From the NCBI GenBank assembly GCA_964450725.1, contig CAYVGO010000062.1, forward strand, positions 1 to 11,635: DNA of 11,635 bases, read 5' to 3'. Below the pieces are notes generated by a model. It made no database searches. It was not told the DNA's origin and was given only the letters and a program-made list of their open reading frames with translations. Each line of letters starts with the position of its first letter. Within the stretch, counting starts at the first letter, position 1. A program made the translations under genes and the position numbers. Below, in pieces: positions 7,001 through 11,635 of this stretch. Origin of the DNA: CAYVGO01 sp964450725. Its GTDB lineage: Bacteria > Bacteroidota > Bacteroidia > Bacteroidales > UBA932.

Positions 7001-8306
7001 TATTCTCATCGAGGGTAAAAGTGTAATTGGAGTTCGTTGAAACTTTGTTATCGTTTTTAGTCCATTTGACAAAACGATAGCCCAAACTTGGAGTTGCGGT
7101 TACCTGATAACTATTACTTACCAAATAACCTGTTGGCTGCCCGCCAACAATACCTCTTGCGGCATTGGAAGAAGAAACAGAAAGTTTATAGATATAGCCA
7201 GAAGTCATGGGATAATTGGTAGTTTTTACCCGCATGCGATAACTTGTTCCTGAAAAATCAGGAATGGCAATATTATAAATACCACCGGTATCAGTAGAGT
7301 CTGATGTTACTACATTGGTTGGACTGGTAAAAGAGCCTGTGGGATCAGATAATTCTAATGTTAGAGCATTACGTTTAGCCTTTTTGTTATTTGCTCCATT
7401 AAGGTTATAGGGTGACATAGTTCCCTCAATACTCACATTCATTTTTACATTATCATTACCACCACTCGCAGAAGTAATACTTCCTGCAATGGTATCAAAC
7501 TTAGGATTGTAAATCATTAAAATGTCGTCAATCAACAGCACATCACTTTCAGTACCTTCTCCAGGAGTTTTATTTGTTGAAAGGGTTACTAGCATATACT
7601 TTGGAGTAGAATGTGTATAACTTGCATAATCATAGGCTACACTTATTCTTTCCCATGTTGGTGTAGCATGAGGTGCTATATCTTCTACGGCATAACCCAC
7701 AATAAAATTTTTATCGCCTGCATTATCTCCAGTAAAAGGGTCTTTCATGTTAATATCACCATGTAAAACAGCACTTAATCGAGCCTTAAAACTTGTTGTT
7801 GTCGGGTTTGGTGTAGTATATTTTACCCAAACGGTAATTGAGTCGGGTTTAGATTCAAATTTTTGAGAATGTCCATCATCTCCTCTTTGAGTGTACATGT
7901 GATTTGCCTCATTAGTTGGAGATATAGACCCAGCACTCACACGACCGGTGGTCAATGCACCATTTGCCTTAACTCCATAAATCGGAGTAACGTTAATTTT
8001 TACACTTGTTGATCCTGGAGAACCGTCCCTTCCTTCATCTTGTTTAGACATTTGTTTATTATTTCTTGCAGAACTCGTCAAAGCATTTGTATTCGGAGAA
8101 TCTGCAAAACCACTCCAATACTTAGGCTCGTACGCAGTGTTGGCATTGAAAATCCCCCATACAATTTTATCCCACGTTCCCTCAAACGTTGAATTTTTCA
8201 ATTGTTCGCCGTAGGCATTTGGCAAATCGGAGTCAATCGGTTGCACGGCTTTCGCGGCAAAACTCACCGCGAGTAATAATAAAAATAAAGAATAAATTTT
8301 TTTCAT
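4098..8306 (-). CDS. T9SS-exported InlB-repeat surface protein with PCMD-like N-terminus
   Basis: The 1402-residue protein starts with a Sec signal peptide (MKKIYSLFLLLLAVSFAAKA, cleavage near 20). Residues about 36-268 look like a PCMD-type beta-sandwich (putative carbohydrate metabolism family): an N-S-T-F-E-G-T-W opening, a strand KPDSITVWVKY, and the closing DVLLIDDILMIY typical of that fold. Residues 271-369 form a second beta domain with LELSDPTGSF. From 373 to 1321 come tandem InlB B-type repeats (Listeria-Bacteroides repeat family), nine of about 70 residues with the TITY..GYTFDGWF..YAKW pattern and four of the related WT/ANF type. The C-terminal 75 residues (GITAYAKDRQIIVRF to GLYFVQVGSRTVKVVVR) are a type A T9SS sorting domain. 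The protein is therefore probably exported by the type IX system and attached to or released from the surface; adhesion or glycan binding is plausible but inferred. No catalytic motif is seen. It has its own promoter and terminator, so it is likely monocistronic. Confidence 0.9.
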   Translation of the reverse strand: MKKIYSLFLLLLAVSFAAKAVQPIDSDLPNAYGEQLKNSTFEGTWDKIVWGIFNANTAYEPKYWSGFADSPNTNALTSSARNNKQMSKQDEGRDGSPGSTSVKINVTPIYGVKANGALTTGRVSAGSISPTNEANHMYTQRGDDGHSQKFESKPDSITVWVKYTTPNPTTTSFKARLSAVLHGDINMKDPFTGDNAGDKNFIVGYAVEDIAPHATPTWERISVAYDYASYTHSTPKYMLVTLSTNKTPGEGTESDVLLIDDILMIYNPKFDTIAGSITSASGGNDNVKMNVSIEGTMSPYNLNGANNKKAKRNALTLELSDPTGSFTSPTNVVTSDSTDTGGIYNIAIPDFSGTSYRMRVKTTNYPMTSGYIYKLSVSSSNAARGIVGGQPTGYLVSNSYQVTATPSLGYRFVKWTKNDNKVSTNSNYTFTLDENMDVVAHFEPIPYTITYDNTKGISHSNPAEYTIESAAITLSALSLPAGYSAFEGWFNASNTKVETILTGNTGDLTLTAKWTTIPYTITYHNTDGSTHTNPATYNVETPVSLVVPTVNKIGYTFDGWYSDAGFTTLTTGFAAGTTGNKDFYAKWTPINYNITYNNIEGATHSNPATYNITQTPLTLQDASKTGYTFEGWFTESGFTNQVTAIAANSTGVKTFYAKWEIIPYTINYNLGADETNHSSNPAVYNITTPTITLAHPTKSCYTFKGWKDDSNNEVTQIIEGSTGNINLHPQWEFDIYTIKFVSSNTTWGTVSNEGVVNSVNCGDDISSTAAVTDATNYEFVGWFDEDDNLLSEDLTYIHTPDKSETITAVFEQTGYFRIAVSRNLQNAGSTTGGNSYLASEECTVTATANNGYQFVNWTQSGMEVSTETSYSFTVTANRNLVANFVKIPYTITYNNDVGISHSNPTTYDVETTTFSLSNLTRSGYTFDGWFDDSNNKVTQITKGTTGNLTLTAQWTLVSYNITYNNVDGATNNPNPATYTIVETPLTLHNASKAGYIFRGWFANADFTGDAITQFSAGSTGNKTFYAKWTLETYTITYHNVPTGIINGNRTSYNIENLITALSALVRDYYNFDGWYADADFGTPVSSITGVMGNIDIYAKWTPVSYPITYHVNGGDAITDGSYTVETEVTLPLTTKKGYAFEGWFENEDFTGTAVTEITIGSHGNKAFWAKWSLVTYSISYHAPENVYNPNGGKTSYTIESETITLKPLEQEFHTFDGWFTNEDFADSAVTEIPQGSTGNVTLYAKLSPYKYIISLETNNSVGGTVSGSGTYDHGSQATVTATANSGYKFIGWTENKEIVKNAQASYTFRVEKARTLVANFNPITSSSKDFAPEGITAYAKDRQIIVRFSNEVDPEVSIYLFDITGNLLYSQPCESQEMSFNVDYAGLYFVQVGSRTVKVVVR
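4341..7190 (-). repeat. Coding tandem repeats (InlB/Flg_new type), about 13 copies
   Basis: This segment of the large gene encodes residues 373-1321 as units of roughly 210-235 bp. By residue: a WT/HFEP-type unit 373-444; four canonical units 445-516, 517-589, 590-660 and 661-733; two divergent units 734-812 and 813-886; five canonical units 887-956, 957-1029, 1030-1102, 1103-1172 and 1173-1248; and a final divergent unit 1249-1322. Almost all carry G-W-F/Y mid-unit and end AKW or ANF. The unit at 1173-1248 ends YAKLSP, with leucine replacing the near-invariant tryptophan. Confidence 0.88.
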
Positions 8307-8324
8307 AAGCAGTTAAAAATAAAT

Positions 8325-8352
8325 GGTTAGTTATAAATGATTAATGGTAAAT
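8325..8352. repeat. Four in-register 7-bp repeats in the 5' leader of the surface gene
   Basis: The plus strand reads GGTTAGT, TATAAAT, GATTAAT, GGTAAAT. Their reverse complements (ATTTACC, ATTAATC, ATTTATA, ACTAACC) belong to the same heptamer family as the array at 4061-4095 (rotated: ACTAATC, ACTAACC, GCTAATC, ATTAACC). This copy is more degenerate, and it points the opposite way, so the two arrays bracket the gene as loose inverted repeats. It starts 19 bp upstream of the start codon. Confidence 0.5.
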
Positions 8353-8402
8353 GAAAATGCAGTTTGAAATTTTGAGAGTTTGAAAACAAGGGTAACAATT
8401 GT

Positions 8403-8418
8403 ATTTCAGTTCTGAAAT
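8403..8418. repeat. Short palindrome in the 5' leader of the surface gene
   Basis: ATTTCAG-TT-CTGAAAT is a perfect 7-bp inverted repeat with a 2-base centre. The centre is too small for a normal RNA loop without opening a pair, so an operator-like DNA site is at least as likely. Directly overlapping it, the decamer TGAAATTTTG occurs twice, at 8365-8374 and 8413-8422. The rest of the 362-bp gap 8307-8668 holds the promoter at 8598-8628 and the heptamer array; I see no gene or RNA family in it. Confidence 0.35.
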
Positions 8419-8597
8419 TTTGTCACCAACTCTTGAAGATTTTATCTTTTTCTTCAATGTAATATCATCAATAGAATGGGCAATCATCATCAATATTTTA
8501 TTCACGGGTTATTTTTCAACCGACAAAAGATAACAGCCAATCGTTAACAAATGGTGAAACAGTTGAACCTACTTTAAAACTATGTCAAAATCGTAGG

Positions 8598-8628
8598 CAA
8601 AGGTATATAAAGTTTATTTTTATGCAAA
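8598..8628 (-). promoter_or_regulatory. Promoter of the large surface-protein gene
   Basis: On the minus strand TTTG (8625-8628) is followed after 19 bp by TACCTTTG (8598-8605), a full match to the Bacteroidota -33/-7 consensus. Transcription would start near 8591, giving an unusually long leader of about 285 bases before the ATG at 8306. That leader contains the 7-bp repeats and the palindrome, so post-transcriptional control is possible. A weaker -7-like TACCCTTG at 8387-8394 could give a shorter leader. Confidence 0.65.
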
Positions 8629-8668
8629 AACCAAAATGTTAAAAATAGAAAGCAACAAATATTGATTT

Positions 8669-9406
8669 TTATTCTTCGCTGTATTTCTGCACCTTTAGGG
8701 TTTTATTTTCATAATAAAATTGAGTGGCTGGTGTGGAGGTAAATTCGCCAATGGTGTGATAAGAAATTGTTGTTGGTATCTCTTGCCAAGAGGAAAAAGT
8801 ATAACACTTTTCTTTGTCGCAATAATAAAACAGACCATGTTCAACTTTAAAAGAGGTCAGATTGGGTAAATCATATCTGGAGATAAGATTGCCAAACTTA
8901 CTGAACACAAAAACTCCTTGATTTTCGACAGCAAAATAGAGTTGTTGCTTGTATTCGTAAAAAGAGACAATGTTTCCGCTTTCTAATAGGTCGGCAATAG
9001 AAAATGTGTTTCTTTGCTGTCTGGAGGCAAAGTCAATATAGCAAATTTGTTGTTTGTAACTGTCATAGATCCAAATTCCACCGTCAGATGCGGCTGCAAC
9101 GGCTTTGGGTTGCAGGATATTGTAATCTGGCAGAAAAATAGGAGTTTGCGTTTGTGTAAGTTGATTGTCTAAGAGAATAATGCGATAGTAATCTTGACAA
9201 AAAATAACGACTTTGAAAGGATTTAAGAGTAACAAATCTGTAATTTTCCCAAACTTTGAGGAGTAAGTTGCGACTAAATTTAACTCATCATCATATTTAT
9301 ATATTTTGTCAGAAGTTGTAACATAGAGATTGTTTAACTCGTCAGAAAATAGTTTACCGACAGGTTCTTCCATAAAAATAACCGCAAGAAATAAGAAGCA
9401 GAGCAT
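8669..9406 (-). CDS. Exported beta-propeller-like protein of unknown function
   Basis: The 245-residue protein starts with a short hydrophobic stretch (MLCFLFLAVIF) resembling a signal peptide but lacking the usual N-terminal Lys/Arg. An in-frame TAA five codons upstream rules out a longer start, so export is likely but not certain. The rest is about six beta-rich repeats of the blade type: LYVTTSDKIYKYDDELN (27-43), VVIFCQDYYRIILLDNQL (66-83), GGIWIYDSYKQQICYID (109-125), LYFAVENQGVFVFSKFGNL (156-174), GLFYYCDKEKCYTF (191-204) and FYYENKTLKVQKYS (230-243). Phrases such as LFSDELNNLYV and GVFVFSKFGNLI recall a conserved Bacteroidota family of similar size with no known role. No catalytic residues stand out. 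It has its own upstream promoter matches and diverges from the lipoprotein gene at 9694; the promoter for the next leftward gene lies just past its stop. Confidence 0.75.
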   Translation of the reverse strand: MLCFLFLAVIFMEEPVGKLFSDELNNLYVTTSDKIYKYDDELNLVATYSSKFGKITDLLLLNPFKVVIFCQDYYRIILLDNQLTQTQTPIFLPDYNILQPKAVAAASDGGIWIYDSYKQQICYIDFASRQQRNTFSIADLLESGNIVSFYEYKQQLYFAVENQGVFVFSKFGNLISRYDLPNLTSFKVEHGLFYYCDKEKCYTFSSWQEIPTTISYHTIGEFTSTPATQFYYENKTLKVQKYSEE

Positions 9407-9421
9407 AGTAAAAAGTATTTA

Positions 9422-9449
9422 CAAATATAATAAAAGCATAACAAAGGTA
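9422..9449 (-). promoter_or_regulatory. Two putative -7 elements for the propeller-like gene
   Basis: The minus strand shows TACCTTTG (9442-9449) and TATATTTG (9422-9429), both exact TAnnTTTG matches. The first would give a leader of about 29 bases. The second would start transcription only about 9 bases before the ATG, so it is less likely to be used. Neither has a clear TTTG box at the right distance. Confidence 0.45.
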
Positions 9450-9554
9450 AAAAAAAACATACGGATTTCATTCGATTCTTTTTAAATCAATGGCAGAAAG
9501 ATTTATTAGTATTTTTTATGTTAACAAAAGAGTGTGTACTTATTTTTATTTATC

Positions 9555-9562
9555 TACCTTTG
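9555..9562 (+). promoter_or_regulatory. Putative promoter of the DUF5689 lipoprotein gene
   Basis: TACCTTTG on the plus strand is an exact -7 match. The -33 region holds only GTGTG (9532-9536), which is weak. Transcription from about 9569 would give a leader of roughly 125 bases. It lies about 105 bp from the leftward -7 elements, so the two divergent genes share one control region. Confidence 0.5.
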
Positions 9563-9609
9563 CAGGCGAAAATGGGAAAGAGGGCAATTATGAAAATGTA
9601 GAATTGAAA

Positions 9610-9640
9610 CAGTAAACTATAGAATGTAAAGACTTTACTG
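9610..9640 (+). repeat. Small inverted repeat in the lipoprotein gene leader
   Basis: CAGTAAA (9610-9616) and TTTACTG (9634-9640) are exact reverse complements with a 17-base spacer. Only seven AT-rich pairs form and no T run follows, so it is unlikely to be a terminator; it could be chance. The rest of the 287-bp gap 9407-9693 holds the divergent promoters and nothing else I can identify. Confidence 0.3.
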
Positions 9641-9693
9641 CTACAGCAAAGAATTTCCTGCTTTTGTAAATCTAATTTAAATCTAATCTAAAT

Positions 9694-11635
9694 ATGAACC
9701 GAATATCTATTTTACTATTGGTGTTAAGTATGATGATTTACTCTTGTATGAGTGATCCGGTAGAGTATCCTGAAAAAAAATTATATGAAAACAAGATTGA
9801 TACGGCAAGTTTGTCAATCAAAGTGACCAATACCAATCAATTGCCTGTCAGGTATAAGGGGATTGAGATGCAACTCTTGATGTTTGATTCAGAAAATCTC
9901 TTTTTATCGCAACAAACCATACCACCCATCACAACAAGAGATACAAGTTTTGTGTTGAAGGGAATAGAAATGGGACACTACTCTTTTGTTTTGTTATCTA
10001 AAGTGGTTGGACTTGAAAACTTACGTTATCTTGTAGAGGGTGAACATACTTATCAAAATGTGATGGATACTTTGCAGTATCTTCTTTCTGAGGGTTATCT
10101 TGCGGTGAATGAAAAGGTGATTGTAAATAATGCCGTAAATGTTACAACGGTCAACTGGCAGGCTGCAACCTCCGTCATTTCACAAGTAAAGTTTAATTTG
10201 AGAACTTTACTCAATAGCAATAGTTGGAAAAATCCCGAAATCAATGCAAAACTACATCTTTTGATGTTTCAAAACGGAACATTGTGTGATAATCGGTTGC
10301 TTTCTGTAAAAAACTTGGACAGCATCCGCCAAACCGGAATTTTTTATTATCCTGTGGCTAAAGGGGCAAACTATACGTTTATGGTTGCAGACATTGATGA
10401 AGACGCAGAAGCCAGGCTAAAGAATAAAAAAACTACGATAGATTCTGTTCAAATCCTACTTGAAAAAAAGATAGATAACATTAGAATGGCATACAATGCT
10501 TCTTTAAAAAATCTCACAAAAGCAGAAGAAACTGTCATTATGAGTAATGCCATAGAGTCTGTTGATGTTAATTTACGAGGAACAACAACTCCCTCTTGGA
10601 CTACAGCCGCTACAGGATGGAGTCTGATGATTTTTGACGGTTCCGGATACCTTAAAAGGGTGATAATTAAAGACGGTAAAATGACAACAGCCGATGCTTG
10701 GAAAATTAATGTATTTAAAGAGGCAACTTATACATTGTTAGCCGTTGGAAATGCACAACGTGCTGTGGGAGAATTTAAGGCAATGGGCAATATTAAGTCG
10801 CAATATATTCTTGATAATTTACAGGAAAAGCAAGACAATCCCCAATCTTGGTTAGGATACGGAACCGGGAAAATAACTCAGTTGGCATTAGGTTCCCAAT
10901 ATTCTTTAACTCCCGAAAAGCGACTCAAGTTTTCTGAACTTCCTGTTCTGTCAATCAAAGAAGCAAAAACACATAGAGAAGCCAATTATTTTGCCAACCA
11001 TCCGACAAAAATAACAGGTGTTGTTACCAATAACGGGCGAACTTCAAAAAATGGCGTAGAAAGTTTCGGATTAGATAATCCTATATCAAATTTATTCATT
11101 TTACAAGACTTAAGCAGCGTTACGGAGGGAGAAGCGATATTGATAGAGTTTAAAAATTCTCCGACAGACTTGAACATCGGCGACCAAATTACATTGGCGC
11201 TGCAAGACGGAGAATTTACGACCGCAAACACCAACGCCAGCAATATGACGGTGTTTCAAAAAGTTACCTATACTCGTGTTGGAGAAAAGACTACCGGTGT
11301 AGATTTACCTGCCAAAACATTGTCACTATCAGAATTTACTCAAACTAACTATTCTCGGTATGAAGGCATGCTGATTCAGGTGAATGAAAATGTAGAGTTT
11401 AAATGGTTTAAAGATCTTCAATTCAACACCCTTACACCGGACCAAATGATATTGCGTGATGCTTCGGTAGCCGCCACAACCTTACCAAGCAGCCGTAAAA
11501 CAATCAATATGCAAATCGGCAATGCCGCCATTCCTACTTTTGCCGGCAAATTGTTACCCGCCGGAAAAGGAAAAATCTCCGGATTTTTGGTAAAAACAAA
11601 ATCCGGAGGACAGTTTGCCGTGCACCCAAGAGGAA
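9694..11635 (+). CDS. Lipoprotein with three repeated beta modules and a DUF5689-type domain (3' end off window)
   Basis: The frame is open from ATG 9694 to the window end (647 complete codons, no stop). The N-terminus is a lipoprotein signal, MNRISILLLVLSMMIYSC, with Cys18 as the likely lipidated residue, so the protein should sit in the outer membrane. Three similar modules follow at about 37-105, 164-232 and 289-353. Each has a beta strand, a central L-L/M-M/I-F-D/Q motif (LLMFDS 61-66, LLMFQN 189-194, LMIFDG 311-316) and a closing strand such as GHYSFVLLS, ANYTFMVAD or ATYTLLAVG. From about 418 comes a DUF5689-type domain with OB-fold-like features: TKITGVVTNNG (438-448), LFILQD (467-472), LNIGDQITLAL and YSRYEGMLIQVNENVEF. 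Such domains occur in Bacteroidota surface lipoproteins, often ahead of nuclease or carbohydrate-binding domains; what follows here is unseen. Function unknown; lipoprotein and DUF5689 calls are fairly firm. Confidence 0.85.
   Translation, partial: MNRISILLLVLSMMIYSCMSDPVEYPEKKLYENKIDTASLSIKVTNTNQLPVRYKGIEMQLLMFDSENLFLSQQTIPPITTRDTSFVLKGIEMGHYSFVLLSKVVGLENLRYLVEGEHTYQNVMDTLQYLLSEGYLAVNEKVIVNNAVNVTTVNWQAATSVISQVKFNLRTLLNSNSWKNPEINAKLHLLMFQNGTLCDNRLLSVKNLDSIRQTGIFYYPVAKGANYTFMVADIDEDAEARLKNKKTTIDSVQILLEKKIDNIRMAYNASLKNLTKAEETVIMSNAIESVDVNLRGTTTPSWTTAATGWSLMIFDGSGYLKRVIIKDGKMTTADAWKINVFKEATYTLLAVGNAQRAVGEFKAMGNIKSQYILDNLQEKQDNPQSWLGYGTGKITQLALGSQYSLTPEKRLKFSELPVLSIKEAKTHREANYFANHPTKITGVVTNNGRTSKNGVESFGLDNPISNLFILQDLSSVTEGEAILIEFKNSPTDLNIGDQITLALQDGEFTTANTNASNMTVFQKVTYTRVGEKTTGVDLPAKTLSLSEFTQTNYSRYEGMLIQVNENVEFKWFKDLQFNTLTPDQMILRDASVAATTLPSSRKTINMQIGNAAIPTFAGKLLPAGKGKISGFLVKTKSGGQFAVHPRG

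Noticed and set aside
10986..11243. 85-residue minus-strand frame
   Set aside because: It lies antisense within the DUF5689 domain of the plus-strand lipoprotein and has no recognisable features.

Overview
This AT-rich window comes from a member of the Bacteroidota, most likely the order Bacteroidales. Four things support this: a leucyl-tRNA synthetase with the insertions typical of the phylum, several upstream sites matching the Bacteroidota -7 promoter consensus TAnnTTTG, a large exported protein ending in a type IX secretion (T9SS) sorting domain, and a lipoprotein with a DUF5689-type domain. I cannot name the species.

Layout, left to right. Positions 1-221 hold no long gene. They contain two hairpins, a -7 promoter match pointing left, and a possible 14-codon leader ORF; the gene they would serve lies off the left edge, or the hairpins belong to the end of a mobile element. 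Then come leuS (minus strand, 222-2981) and a small AraC-type helix-turn-helix protein (minus, 3075-3593) with its own promoter. The gap 3594-4097 is unusually structured. It has an array of about five 42-bp units, each carrying a hairpin whose arms change in a compensating way, then a strong intrinsic terminator facing left, then five 7-bp repeats ending just short of the next stop codon. The largest gene (minus, 4098-8306) encodes a 1402-residue exported repeat protein: signal peptide, PCMD-like beta-sandwich, a second beta domain, about 13 InlB/Listeria-Bacteroides-type repeats and a T9SS C-terminal domain. It has a good promoter about 290 bp upstream, so its leader is long, and a second set of 7-bp repeats lies in that leader.

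To the right are a 245-residue exported protein that looks like a small beta-propeller (minus, 8669-9406) and, diverging from it, a lipoprotein (plus, from 9694) that runs off the window. The lipoprotein has three similar beta modules followed by a DUF5689-type domain.

The genes do not form one obvious pathway. leuS and the AraC-like gene are likely separate transcription units. The right half is a cluster of envelope and surface proteins, each apparently with its own promoter. The features least explained by ordinary annotation are the 42-bp hairpin array, the 7-bp repeats of opposite orientation on the two sides of the surface-protein gene, and the structured leader at the left edge.
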